A stretch of 64,000 nucleotides of DNA from Halopenitus persicus (GTDB taxonomy: Archaea; Halobacteriota; Halobacteria; Halobacteriales; Haloferacaceae). The notes beneath the pieces were generated by a model that had not been told where the DNA came from, ran no database searches, and saw only the letters and a program-made list of their open reading frames with translations. The DNA lies in contig NZ_FNPC01000005.1 in NCBI RefSeq assembly GCF_900107205.1, positions 62,001 through 126,000 on the forward strand. Reading direction: 5' to 3'. Shown here in pieces: positions 16,090 through 24,184 of the stretch. Within the stretch, counting starts at the first letter, position 1, and every line of letters begins with the position of its first letter. The translations under genes were made by a program, and so were the position numbers.

Positions 16090-17097
16090 TCACTCCGAAC
16101 CGGCTCCGTAATGTCTCGCAGCTTCAAGAACGTCGTCTTTCGAGAGACGGAGATACTTTTCAGTTGTTTCTATTTGTGCGTGGCCCATTAATTTCTGAAG
16201 CGTTCGGGTGTCCATCCCGTTCTTGAGTGATTGTACAGCGTAACTATGACGGAGAGTATGAGCTGTTATTTTAACGTGAGTTCGTCCACCCGCATCCGTG
16301 AATACGTCATCTTGTAGATCGGCTGCGTCGGCGGCATCTTTGACTATCTGATTAATATATTCAGGATAAATACGCTCGGAGTGGCTGGTAGGGAACAAGT
16401 ATTCACTTCCTGCTGTTGCAAGTGCGGGTCTATTCACATTTAGCCATCGGGATAGTAGTGTGTCAAGGTTAGGTTGATACCGAACCGTTCGATTAAGATG
16501 AGTCTTTGTTGCCCGGACGTTAATAGTCCGAGAATCCGTATCAATATCCTCAACTCGGGTTTCTGCAAGTTCTGCCCGCCGAAGCCCCGTCTGATATAAT
16601 AATCTTATTATAAGTTCGTTCCTCAGCGTGGGGGATGTTACATTTTCGCGTAGAGACTTGACTTCTTCAGGAAGTAGATAGTGTAATTCTTTCAATTCCT
16701 GTTCTTTTTTAGTCCCATTCTTGAGTTGCGACCAACCGGACACATCCAAATCCTCTGCTGGATTTTCTACGCTCGGAATCGAATAGCCTTCCTCTGCCAT
16801 CTTTTCAAGTTCTTGATAGAAAACATTAATAGCAATAACTCGATTATTAACGGTTCCACCAGCATATCCCCCATTACTCAATAGATGCCGAAGGTGAATC
16901 CGTAGGTCGGCGGTCGTAGCCTCCCACAACTCCTTGCTATCCCTATCCCGTTCGTTCGAGTCGTACAACTCTCTACCAGGGTTCAGAAGCCATTTTGATA
17001 GTTCTGTGAGTGCCTGTCCGTAACTTTTGGCTGTAGCCTCGCTCTTTTTGGTTTCCTGTCGTGATCGAAACTCACTCACAAGTGTTTTACTGTCCAT
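16090..17097 (-). CDS. Tyrosine recombinase / integrase
   Basis: Catalyses site-specific integration and excision of the element. 335 residues from the ATG at 17097 (MDSKTLVSEFRSRQ), which overlaps the stop of the upstream gene as TAATG; a start at 17112 is possible but less likely. N-terminal SAM-like core-binding domain (about 1-130), then the catalytic domain with the full set of residues: Arg in GLRRAEL, Lys in RATKTHLNR, HTLRH (H-X2-R), GHA, and Tyr in EKYLRLS. Complete and probably active. The nearest known group is the haloarchaeal SNJ2-type and XerC/D-like integrases; the exact group needs a tree. Confidence 0.93.
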   Translation of the reverse strand: MDSKTLVSEFRSRQETKKSEATAKSYGQALTELSKWLLNPGRELYDSNERDRDSKELWEATTADLRIHLRHLLSNGGYAGGTVNNRVIAINVFYQELEKMAEEGYSIPSVENPAEDLDVSGWSQLKNGTKKEQELKELHYLLPEEVKSLRENVTSPTLRNELIIRLLYQTGLRRAELAETRVEDIDTDSRTINVRATKTHLNRTVRYQPNLDTLLSRWLNVNRPALATAGSEYLFPTSHSERIYPEYINQIVKDAADAADLQDDVFTDAGGRTHVKITAHTLRHSYAVQSLKNGMDTRTLQKLMGHAQIETTEKYLRLSKDDVLEAARHYGAGSE

Positions 17098-17624
17098 TAT
17101 TCGATACTCCAATAATAGGTATCACCGGACGGTTTGTGTGTCACACTACGGACTTGTCCCGTGTTGTTCGCTAAACGTTCGAGTGCATCGGATACGTCAC
17201 TTGTATCAGCACCAATTTTCCCGGCTATATCGTGAGGCTTTGCGCTCGCATCCTCAATACTGGCCGATTCTCCCTCTCCGGGGTGATAGGATTCGGGTGC
17301 TGTTGGTAGCACTTCGAGTAGGACTTGTTCGAGGTCGTAGAGTTCTCCGGCGCGGCTTTCTCTCCCCACGGCTTCGACTTCATCTTGTACGTCTTCTACT
17401 ACCCTCTCAATCCGGGTTAAGGACTGTAGCACCTCACTATCCTCTGCTACCTCTGTTATCGTCTGTGTATCCGTGTGTGCTGTCTCTGTGTCTGTAATCT
17501 CCTTTTGAACAGAAAGCCGAATTAGGTGGCTAAGACTATCGTACTCCGGTCTTGTGGCGGCATCTTCCCATTTTGATTTGACCGACTCATCAACACGAAA
17601 CGCCACAGTAGTCTTCTCTGCCAT
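17097..17624 (-). CDS. RHH plus winged-helix DNA-binding partner of the integrase
   Basis: 175 residues, ATG at 17624 (MAEKTTVAFRVDESVKSKW). The N-terminus (TVAFRVDESVKSKWEDAA then SLSHLIRLSVQKE) is a ribbon-helix-helix fold. A coiled-coil middle follows (about 60-100, LTRIERVVEDVQDEVEAV), and the C-terminus (HDIAGKIGADTSDVSDALERL then a KPSGDTYYW wing) looks like a winged helix. Coupled to the integrase by TAATG overlap. A box (actatac, about 17650-17656) is 28 nt upstream. In the SNJ2 virus two small proteins from the integrase operon are needed for integration; this protein could be the equivalent directionality or repressor factor (inference). Confidence 0.85.
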   Translation of the reverse strand: MAEKTTVAFRVDESVKSKWEDAATRPEYDSLSHLIRLSVQKEITDTETAHTDTQTITEVAEDSEVLQSLTRIERVVEDVQDEVEAVGRESRAGELYDLEQVLLEVLPTAPESYHPGEGESASIEDASAKPHDIAGKIGADTSDVSDALERLANNTGQVRSVTHKPSGDTYYWSIE

Positions 17625-17647
17625 CTCTCTTTGACAACTCGCCTACC

Positions 17648-17669
17648 GACGTATAGTGTTTGCGTTGTT
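17648..17669 (-). promoter_or_regulatory. Integrase operon promoter overlapping the right arm site
   Basis: On the minus strand the TATA-like cactatac (about 17649-17656) is directly preceded by aacaacgcaaac (complement at 17658-17669), the exact inverted copy of the left arm site. The arm site therefore covers the position of the TFB recognition element, so a protein bound there would block transcription of the integrase operon. Confidence 0.55.
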
Positions 17670-17679
17670 AATACAAGAT

Positions 17680-18591
17680 TTAATAGTGCCAGGGATACTC
17701 CCGAAACTCGGGCTCGCGCCCCTCCAGGAACGCGTCGCGGCCCTCCTGCGCCTCCGCGGTCATGTACGCGAGCCGGGTCGCCTCCCCGGCGAAGACCTGC
17801 TGGCCGACGAGCCCGTCGTCGGCCATGTTGAACGCGTACTTCAGCATCCGCATCGCGGTCGGGCTCTTCCGGGTCATCTCGTCGGCCCACTCCAGCGCGA
17901 CCGTCTCGAGATCCTCGTGCGGGACGACCTCGTTGACCATCCCCATCTCCTCGGCCTCGTCGGCGGAGTAGGTCTTCCCGCGGAAGAAGACCTCGCGCGC
18001 CTTCTTCTGGCCGATCTGCTTGGCGAGGTACGCCGAGCCGAAGCCGCCGTCGAAGGAGGCGACGTCGGGGTCGGTCTGGAGGAACTTCGCCTCCGCCTCG
18101 CTGGCGAGCGTGAGGTCACAGACCACGTGCAGGGAGTGGCCGCCGCCGACGGCCCAGCCCGGAACGACGGCGACGACCGGTTTGGGCATAAAGCGGATGA
18201 GCCGCTGCACCTCGAGGATGTGCAGCCGGCCGGCCTTCGCCTCCCGGACGAGTTCGTCCTCCTCGGCGGCCGCCTCGTCGTCGTCGCGGTACTCGTACCC
18301 GGACCCGCCCCGAACCGACTGGTCGCCGCCCGCACAGAAGGCCCACCCGCCGTCCTTCGGGGAGGGCCCGTTCCCGGTCAGGAGCACGCAGCCGACGTCG
18401 GCCTGCTTGCGCGCGTGGTCGAGGGCCGCGTATAGCTCGTCGACCGTCCCCGGCCGGAACGCGTTCCTGACGGCGGGCCGGTCGAAGGCGATCCGAACCG
18501 CTGGCACGTCCACGCCGCGGTGATACGTGATGTCCTCGAACTCGTCGGTCACCGGCTCCCAGGCGTCCGGATCGAAGATCGGCGAAACCAT
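17680..18591 (-). CDS. menB: 1,4-Dihydroxy-2-naphthoyl-CoA synthase
   Basis: Closes the second ring in menaquinone synthesis (o-succinylbenzoyl-CoA to DHNA-CoA). 303 residues, start MVSPIFDPDAWEPV. Crotonase fold with the CoA-oxyanion elements FCAGGDQSVRG and WAVGGGHSLHVVCDLTLA, the active-site loop TDPDVASFDGGFGSAYLA and a C-terminal FREYPWHY, which is the expected family end. The last codons lie inside the attachment site of the integrated element: the insertion left Trp-His-Tyr intact and replaced the stop (TAA now, probably TGA before). It should therefore still make full-length enzyme, but it is cut off from menA-menC by 3.7 kb. Confidence 0.95.
   Translation of the reverse strand: MVSPIFDPDAWEPVTDEFEDITYHRGVDVPAVRIAFDRPAVRNAFRPGTVDELYAALDHARKQADVGCVLLTGNGPSPKDGGWAFCAGGDQSVRGGSGYEYRDDDEAAAEEDELVREAKAGRLHILEVQRLIRFMPKPVVAVVPGWAVGGGHSLHVVCDLTLASEAEAKFLQTDPDVASFDGGFGSAYLAKQIGQKKAREVFFRGKTYSADEAEEMGMVNEVVPHEDLETVALEWADEMTRKSPTAMRMLKYAFNMADDGLVGQQVFAGEATRLAYMTAEAQEGRDAFLEGREPEFREYPWHY
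17684..17695. other. Right attachment core (attR), inside the menB 3' end
   Basis: tagtgccaggga. On the minus strand it encodes the end of menB (Pro-Trp-His-Tyr) and is followed by element-derived bases that supply the TAA stop. Identical to 13972-13983. Confidence 0.8.
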
Positions 18592-18693
18592 ACGGTCGAT
18601 CGGCGCGGCGCCGTATAAAAAGCGACGAGTCGCGCGGCGGCGTCGGTCACGGTGGCGGAACCGGCTGCACCGCCGGGGCTCGGGTGGGCGGGA

Positions 18694-18861
18694 CTACCGT
18701 CCGTCCTCGCCGTCCGCGGCCGCCTCGCGGAGCGTTTCGACGTGATCGCGAACCACCGACAGCGTCGCGTCGGCGTCGGCGTAGCCCTGGTCGTACTCCG
18801 CGATCGCCGTGTCGGTCGCGTCGAGGAAGCGCTCGACGGCCTCCGGAAGGTCCTCGCTCAT
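18694..18861 (-). CDS. 55-residue acidic helical protein
   Basis: ATG at 18861 (MSEDLPEAVERFLDATDTA), TGA at 18694. Entirely helical in appearance with repeated acidic residues; no Cys or membrane segment. A clear TATA-like box (cttataagg, about 18879-18887) lies 25 nt upstream, so it has its own leaderless promoter. It lies between phoU (upstream on the same strand) and menB (downstream, same strand). Function unknown. Confidence 0.6.
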   Translation of the reverse strand: MSEDLPEAVERFLDATDTAIAEYDQGYADADATLSVVRDHVETLREAAADGEDGR

Positions 18862-18913
18862 ATCGTCGATCCGCCGCGACGCCTTATAAGACCCGCGTCG
18901 AGCGGACGTTCCG

Positions 18914-19942
18914 CTACTCGATCTTGACGTGCTCGGACTCCTCGTTGAGGGCGAGGTTGGCGGCGATCTCGGCGTTCCGCATCGCGTACTCGGCGGTGTG
19001 CTGGAGGCTGACGAGCACCTCTCGGACCCGAAGCAGGTCCTCGTTGTCCATCTCCGAGAGGTCGTCGAGGATCTCCGACTCGCGGTCGCTGATGTCCCGG
19101 AACAGGCGCCGGCACTCGACGGTGAGGTCGTAATCCCGTTCGACGACCGACCGGACCGCAAGCTCGGTGAGCTCGTCGACCTGGTCGGTGAACTCCCGGA
19201 TCCGACGCATCGTGGACTGCTCGACGGCGAGCGACTCGCCGTCGGTCTCCAAGGCGATCTCCGCGATGTCCTCGGCGTTGTCGGCGGTGAGCTCCAGGTT
19301 CTTCGCGACCGACCGGTAGCCGATGAGCGGGAACCCCGAGTCGAGCCCGACGGCCTGGGTCAGGGTCGGGTTCTGGTAGGACGTGAAGATCAGCCGGAGC
19401 AGCAACACGAAGATCTTGTTCGCCTGTCGCTCCCGGTTGAGCGCGCGCTGGGCGAGGTCGGTGTCCCCGTGGGCCAGCGCCTTGATCGCCTCGCCGCGCA
19501 TCGTCGAGCCGGTGTTCTCGAGCCGCTGCAGCAGGTTGTTCAGGGTGAAGTCCTCGGGGTCGACCGAACAGCGGATCGCGATGCTCTCGGGCGTCTCCTC
19601 GATGACGCCAAGGCCCATCAGCTGCGTCTCCGCGCGGTAGACCGCGTTGATGTGGTCGCTGCCGAGCGGGCCGTCGCTCTCGACGTGGATCACCCGCCGC
19701 CCGAGCACGTACTGGGCCACGATGGCCCGCTCGACCGCCCCCGAGTCGAGGTCGTCCGCGTAGATCGTCGCCTCCGACTCCTCGGTGTTGGCCGACTCGG
19801 GAAGCACCGTCAGCGTCCCCGTGCCGCCCATCCGGATCGAGACCTCGTCGCCCTTGTCGACGTCGTGTTCGCTCGCCCATTCGGCCGGCAGCGTCATCGC
19901 AAGCGTCGAGGGACCGAGCCGCTGAACCTTCCGCGTTTCCAT
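18914..19942 (-). CDS. phoU: PhoU-family phosphate-response regulator with AbrB domain
   Basis: 342 residues from the ATG at 19942 (METRKVQRLGPSTLAMTLP). Residues about 1-50 form a SpoVT-AbrB DNA-binding domain (LGPSTLAMTLPAEWASEHDV then GDEVSIRMGGTGTL); two PhoU-type helical bundles follow (about 115-335). This fusion is typical of haloarchaeal PhoU, which regulates phosphate uptake. A box (ggttaagg, about 19966-19974) 28 nt upstream supports the start; a long upstream open frame to 20419 contains repeat-encoded sequence and is not coding. No pst genes are adjacent. Confidence 0.92.
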   Translation of the reverse strand: METRKVQRLGPSTLAMTLPAEWASEHDVDKGDEVSIRMGGTGTLTVLPESANTEESEATIYADDLDSGAVERAIVAQYVLGRRVIHVESDGPLGSDHINAVYRAETQLMGLGVIEETPESIAIRCSVDPEDFTLNNLLQRLENTGSTMRGEAIKALAHGDTDLAQRALNRERQANKIFVLLLRLIFTSYQNPTLTQAVGLDSGFPLIGYRSVAKNLELTADNAEDIAEIALETDGESLAVEQSTMRRIREFTDQVDELTELAVRSVVERDYDLTVECRRLFRDISDRESEILDDLSEMDNEDLLRVREVLVSLQHTAEYAMRNAEIAANLALNEESEHVKIE

Positions 19943-20113
19943 ACCCACCGGTATCGCGTCAGCGACCTTAACCCTATCCCTATGACAATTATACACGCCT
20001 CGAAAAATACAAGGGATAATTCGACGTTCGGGACGCGATGATGTGGATCGGAGCGGTCCGAGCGGTTCCCGGACGAAATCGGACCGGTATTTAAATGGAG
20101 CTGGAACGGATCC

Positions 20114-20240
20114 GGGCCAGGATGGAACCGGCCAGGATGGATCCAGTCCAGGATAGAACCGGTCAGGATGGATCCAGTCCAGGATGGAACCAGGCCAGGG
20201 TGGATCCGAACCAGGGTGGATCCGGACCGGGAGGAACCCG
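20114..20240. repeat. 15-16-bp degenerate tandem repeat
   Basis: About eight units built on ggccaggatggatcc with alternating gaacc/gatcc ends, filling most of the 326-bp gap between phoU and the NAD-kinase-like gene. Unit length varies between 15 and 16 bp. Apart from the phoU promoter I see nothing else in this gap. Confidence 0.8.
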
Positions 20241-20267
20241 GATCGATGCGCTTGAGGCGGCGTGACC

Positions 20268-21434
20268 TCAGACGATCTCGACCATCCGCGTCTCGAAGGC
20301 GCCGATCCGGACCCGGGTCCAGCCGCGAAGCTCCGCGTCGAGTTCCGGATCGTCGGTGTCGACCCGGAGGACTGACAGCTCGTCGAGCTTGCTCCGGGAG
20401 GCGACGATCGAGACGTCACATTCCCGGATCACCGCCGGCGACAGCTGCGGGTTGCCGCGCCCGAAGACGAACCCCTGGCCGCCGATCGGCGAGACGACGA
20501 TGACGTTCTCCTCGCCGAGCGCCTCGAGGATCTCCGACTCGGTCGCGTCGCGGACGAGCACCTCGCCGTCGCGCCAGACGTCGACGCCGATGGGCGTGGG
20601 ATCGAAGCCGAGCTCCGCCTTGATCGCGCCGACGGTCGACCCCGGGCCGAGCACGTAGGTCACACCGGGCTCGACGTCGCGGGCAACGCCCTCCGCCAGC
20701 GCCTCGACCGTGCCGCCCCCGAGCTGTTTGGACGACTGGAGCGCGTCGGCGACCGGCACGGACGCGACCGCCCGCAGCTCCGGGGACACCTCGCCCTCGC
20801 GGTACTCGTCCTCGTCGATGTCCATCACCTCCCGGCGCTCGGTGCGGTCGAAGGTGACCGCGACGTCGGCGGCGTCCTCCGGCGAGACCGCGAACACCGA
20901 CGAGTAGACCTTGACGCCGGCCGGCACGCCGAGCATCGGCGTCCCCGTTTCCTCGAGGGCGGCCGCGACGTCGGCGGCCGTCCCGTCGCCGCCCACGAAG
21001 AGGACGAGGTCGACCCCGGCCGCCGCGAACGCCTCGACCGCCGCGGTCGTGTCGGCGGCGCTCGTCGACGCGTTCGCGTACCGGTCGTCGCCGGACGCGG
21101 CAGCGTCGTCGTCCTCGTCGCTATCGTCAGCGTCGTCTCCGTCGGCGGCCGTTCCGTCGCCGACGTCCGCCAGCGGCGCCGCGTCCGGCTCGTACACCAC
21201 CTCGGGATCGAATCCCGCCTCCCGAACGAGCGACGCGCCCATCGGCTCCCCGGCGGTCGAGATCCGGATCGACGCGTCGTGCTCGGCGAGTCGCTTCAGC
21301 ATCCGGCGGGCGCGGTCCGGCGACCGCGGTTCCGCGCCGCGTTCGCGCGCCTCCGCGACCTTGTCGTCGGTTCCCTTCAGCCCGACGCGACCGCCCATCC
21401 CCGCGATTGGGTTCACCACGACGCCGATGTGCAT
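20268..21434 (-). CDS. ATP-NAD kinase-like protein (COG3199 type)
   Basis: 388 residues, start MHIGVVVNPIAGMGGRVGLKG. The diagnostic nucleotide loop is FVGGDGTAADV, and the N-terminus NPIAGMGG is typical for this branch, which also includes AcoX-like proteins. A second conserved stretch is SPIGGQGFVFGRGNPQLSP. Members are thought to phosphorylate NAD or a related diol; the exact substrate of this archaeal group is not established. An acidic linker of Asp/Ala (about residues 90-115) interrupts the N-terminal domain. No operon partner is evident. Confidence 0.88.
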   Translation of the reverse strand: MHIGVVVNPIAGMGGRVGLKGTDDKVAEARERGAEPRSPDRARRMLKRLAEHDASIRISTAGEPMGASLVREAGFDPEVVYEPDAAPLADVGDGTAADGDDADDSDEDDDAAASGDDRYANASTSAADTTAAVEAFAAAGVDLVLFVGGDGTAADVAAALEETGTPMLGVPAGVKVYSSVFAVSPEDAADVAVTFDRTERREVMDIDEDEYREGEVSPELRAVASVPVADALQSSKQLGGGTVEALAEGVARDVEPGVTYVLGPGSTVGAIKAELGFDPTPIGVDVWRDGEVLVRDATESEILEALGEENVIVVSPIGGQGFVFGRGNPQLSPAVIRECDVSIVASRSKLDELSVLRVDTDDPELDAELRGWTRVRIGAFETRMVEIV

Positions 21435-21561
21435 ACCGGAGGTGGGGCCGCCGCGGTCCTAAAGGACCCGGAGTCGCGTCATCCCGTCGCCGAGGGAACT
21501 ATGAAGCCCCGTCACCGACGGAATCCCGGGGTCGCGTCACCGACGAGACTTCGGGGATCCG

Positions 21562-22020
21562 TTATCGACGGGCTCCGAGGGCCAGACCGGCGACCGCGAC
21601 GATCGCGATCTGCACGCCGACGCCGACGCTCGACCCGACGAGCACCGCCACGGTGACGATCCACGATTGCGCCAGCTCGACGACCAGCAGGATCGCGCCG
21701 GCCGTGAGAAGGTGTGCGAGCGCGGCGACGCCGCCGGCGGGGAGGACGTGGTTGGTTCGGAGGGTGGTCCCGATTTCGTCCTTCCGGGTTTCGTCCCGCC
21801 GAGGTTCGTCCCGCCGACCGACCAGATACGCCGTCCCGAGGACGAGACCGTACACGGCGAGGAACGAGACGAATCGGCCGCCGAGGGTGGTCAGCGCCAG
21901 CAGCCGGGGCGCGAGGGTCGCGCCGTCGAGTTCGATCAGGAGCAGCGACAGCCGACGCGTCACGCCGATGACGACCGCGGCGATTCCGGCGACGATCGGG
22001 AGGAGGGCAACCACGTTCAC
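21562..22020 (-). CDS. Four-helix membrane protein of unknown function
   Basis: 152 residues from the GTG at 22020 (MNVVALLPIVAGIAAVVIG). That start is preferred over 22089 because an aatatt box (about 22046-22052) lies about 27 nt upstream and the longer leader is Arg-rich. Four hydrophobic segments (about 3-22, 44-64, 88-110 and 120-145) with a short basic/acidic loop (GRRDEPRRDETRKDE). No family recognised. The phosphoesterase gene ends 80 nt upstream on the same strand. Confidence 0.65.
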   Translation of the reverse strand: MNVVALLPIVAGIAAVVIGVTRRLSLLLIELDGATLAPRLLALTTLGGRFVSFLAVYGLVLGTAYLVGRRDEPRRDETRKDEIGTTLRTNHVLPAGGVAALAHLLTAGAILLVVELAQSWIVTVAVLVGSSVGVGVQIAIVAVAGLALGARR

Positions 22021-22099
22021 GGACGATCGTTTCGGAGCCCGTCCGTGAATATTTCGGGTTTTCGGCCGGGGGGTACGTGGGGCGATCACTCACATCCAC

Positions 22100-22810
22100 T
22101 CACTCCCCCTTCCGGAGTCGGCTTCCGGTCCGCTCGGGGAGCCCGACGTCCGCGATCCGGTCGACGACGCGGTCGACGTCGTACTCGACGCGGTGCAGGT
22201 CGACCGTCATCGGCTCGGGGGCTGATTCGTCCCTCGAGTTCGACCCGTCCACGTTCGGGTCGGTCTCGAGGACCGCGTAGGCGGCTCGGGGATCCCCGTC
22301 CCGGGGCTGGCCGACGCTGCCGGGATTGACGATGGCCCTCCCGTCCACGGTCTCCCGATGTTGCACGTGCGTGTGCCCGAGAACGAGCCCGCGGTAGTCA
22401 TCCAGGTGGCGGCGCAGGGCCGGGAACTCGGACGGGTAGACGTACTTATCCTGGATGGTGGGGTGGTCGTGGACCACGAGCAGGTCGCCGTCGGCGACCG
22501 TCACCGACCGCGGTCGGTCGGCGAGCCACTCGCGCTGTGCGTCCGTCAGCTCACGCTTGGCGTGTTCGAGGCCGGCCTCGGCCATCCGATTGGCCGCGTA
22601 CTCGTGCGGGCGATCGACCGTGCGGTCGTGGTTGCCGACGACGACGGCGTCGGCGATCTCCCGGACCCGCTCGACGCACTCGGCCGGCCAGGGATTGTAC
22701 CCGACGACGTCTCCGGCGCAGACGACCGCGTCGACCGCGGGCATGTCCGACCACACCGCCTCCAGCGCCGGGAGGTTGGCGTGCACGTCGGCGATCAGTC
22801 CGACTCGCAT
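22100..22810 (-). CDS. Calcineurin-like metallophosphoesterase (YfcE type)
   Basis: 236 residues from the ATG at 22810 (MRVGLIADVHANLPALEAV). Metal ligands follow the family order: DVH near residue 8, GDVVGYNPWP, GNHD, VVHDHP and GHTHVQ. This small single-domain type includes phosphodiesterases of the YfcE/MJ0936 group. The longer open frame from 22885 is rejected because a TATA-like box (cttttaag, about 22834-22841) lies 28 nt before 22810. It is divergent from the CBS-ParB gene, with two separate boxes in the 131-bp spacer. Confidence 0.9.
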   Translation of the reverse strand: MRVGLIADVHANLPALEAVWSDMPAVDAVVCAGDVVGYNPWPAECVERVREIADAVVVGNHDRTVDRPHEYAANRMAEAGLEHAKRELTDAQREWLADRPRSVTVADGDLLVVHDHPTIQDKYVYPSEFPALRRHLDDYRGLVLGHTHVQHRETVDGRAIVNPGSVGQPRDGDPRAAYAVLETDPNVDGSNSRDESAPEPMTVDLHRVEYDVDRVVDRIADVGLPERTGSRLRKGE

Positions 22811-22941
22811 ACGTTCGGATCGATCCCGGTCGGGCTTAAAAGCAAACGGGTGGTCACTCATCCGCGGTCTCCGTTTTTCGCGCACCGCCGTCTCGGCCGC
22901 GTCGGCGCACCCTTTTAAGGACGCCGCCCATACGGCCGACG

Positions 22942-23724
22942 ATGAGCGGCAAGCCCACCGTCGGGGAGTACATGACGCGCGAGGTCAAGACCGTCGCGCC
23001 CGACGACACGGTCGCCGAGGTCGCACAACGGATCATCGATTCGGACGGCCACAACGGCTTTCCCGTCACCCAGGGGCGGACGGTGCAGGGGTTCGTCTCG
23101 GCGCGGGACCTCCTGCTGGCCGACGAGGACGCGCAGATATTCACCGTGATGTCCGAGGACCTGGTGGTCTCCCATCCCGACATGAAGATCACCGACGTCG
23201 CGCGGGTGATCCTTCGGTCGGGGATCCAGAAGCTCCCGGTCGTCGACGACGCCGGCAACCTCGTCGGCATCATCTCGAACACGGACGTCGTCCGGTCGCA
23301 GATCGAGCGGGCCACGCCCCAGAAGGTGGGGAAGCTGATGCGGACCCTCGAACAGATCCACGGGGTGAGCGTCGAGGAGGAGCGCCGGACCGTGCGGCTC
23401 GACCGGCTGACGCCGACGCAGGCGCGCGTGTACGCCGACGAGCTCGAGGGGCGCGAGTACGAGCTGGAGAACGGGCTCGCCGAACCGCTCGTGGTCATCG
23501 ACAACGACGGCGACCTCTACCTCGCCGACGGCCACCACCGCGTGATGGCCGCCGAGGAGATCGGGCTGACGGAGATGGACGCCTACGTCGTCGTCCTCGA
23601 CGAGCCGGTCGAGCTCGGGATGGCCGAGACCGCCCGCAAGGAGGGGCTCGACTCGTTGTCGGACATCGAGGTCGTCGACTACGCGCGCCATCCGCTCGTC
23701 GAGGCGACGAAGCGGCTGCAGTGA
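22942..23724 (+). CDS. CBS-pair protein fused to a ParB/Srx-like domain
   Basis: 260 residues, start MSGKPTVGEYMTREVKTV. Two CBS motifs span about residues 5-125 (GYMTREVKTVAPDDT-type and IQKLPVVDDAGNLVGIIS), a pair that usually senses adenine nucleotides. The C-terminal part has a ParB-like nuclease fold with the signature LYLADGHHRVMAA (about 190-205). In archaea this fusion includes ATP-binding and serine-kinase-like proteins; the function of this branch is not clear. The box ccttttaagg (about 22911-22920) lies 25 nt upstream. Confidence 0.88.
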   Translation: MSGKPTVGEYMTREVKTVAPDDTVAEVAQRIIDSDGHNGFPVTQGRTVQGFVSARDLLLADEDAQIFTVMSEDLVVSHPDMKITDVARVILRSGIQKLPVVDDAGNLVGIISNTDVVRSQIERATPQKVGKLMRTLEQIHGVSVEEERRTVRLDRLTPTQARVYADELEGREYELENGLAEPLVVIDNDGDLYLADGHHRVMAAEEIGLTEMDAYVVVLDEPVELGMAETARKEGLDSLSDIEVVDYARHPLVEATKRLQ

Positions 23725-23758
23725 GGGCCCCGTCGGCGGTGCTGCCCGCGGAATCGGC

Positions 23759-23995
23759 CTACTCCGCCGACCGTTCGAACGTCTCCTGCCACTCGTCGAC
23801 GAGCGCGTCGGCGGCGGCCGCATCGGCGACCGACTCGCGGCGGTAGGTCCGACCCTCCGGCGCCTGCTCGAGCCGGTCGATCCGGACGACGTAGCCTGCC
23901 CCGTCGGCGCGCTCGCGTTTGCGGATCGACGCCAGGCCGTCGGATCGTTCCCACTCGGTGATGCCGTCCCGGTCGCGGCGAACGCGCCAGCTCAT
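23759..23995 (-). CDS. Small conserved-type haloarchaeal protein
   Basis: 78 residues, start MSWRVRRDRDGITEWERSD. Soluble and highly charged, with a Trp-Arg N-terminus and a C-terminal helix (ADALVDEWQETFERSAE). A similar layout occurs in a haloarchaeal family I recall as DUF7543; the number is uncertain. It is convergent with the CBS-ParB gene (34 nt between stops). No function can be inferred. Confidence 0.65.
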   Translation of the reverse strand: MSWRVRRDRDGITEWERSDGLASIRKRERADGAGYVVRIDRLEQAPEGRTYRRESVADAAAADALVDEWQETFERSAE

Positions 23996-24037
23996 ACCCG
24001 AGTGACCGGCCGGCAGGCGCTAAAGGGACGCGATCGT

Positions 24038-24085
24038 GGGATCACTCGGGAATGTGGTCGCGGGATCACTCGGGAATGCGGTCGC
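24038..24085. repeat. 24-bp tandem repeat
   Basis: Two units of 24 bp beginning gggatcactcgggaatg (24038-24061 and 24062-24085), with one substitution in the shared part. In the spacer between divergent genes. Confidence 0.75.
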
Positions 24086-24184
24086 GATGGGATCCAACCG
24101 CCCGGCGATCCAAAACCGGATCGCGGAGGGCGGGAGCGACCACGGATCCACGTCCTTTTAGGCGCGCCCTTTTTACGTGGTCGT

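Larger units (their letters stand above)
13972..17695. mobile_element. 3.7-kb integrative element inserted in the 3' end of menB
   Basis: Bounded by 12-bp direct repeats (tagtgccaggga) at 13972-13983 and 17684-17695. The right copy forms the last codons of menB on the minus strand, so the target is the 3' end of a protein gene. The interior is clearly AT-richer than both flanks. Contents: a putative structured RNA (about 14250-14540), a 91-residue coiled-coil protein (14584-14859), a membrane protein (15286-15858), a tyrosine integrase (16090-17097) and an RHH/wHTH protein (17097-17624). No replication or capsid gene is visible, so it is a minimal or satellite-like element. The integrase plus small DNA-binding partner resembles the SNJ2-type recombination modules of haloarchaeal viruses and islands. 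Confidence 0.85.

Noticed and set aside
15960-16226. Plus-strand ORF of 88 codons overlapping the end of the integrase
   Set aside because: Antisense to the integrase catalytic region and covers the internal repeat; no start signal.
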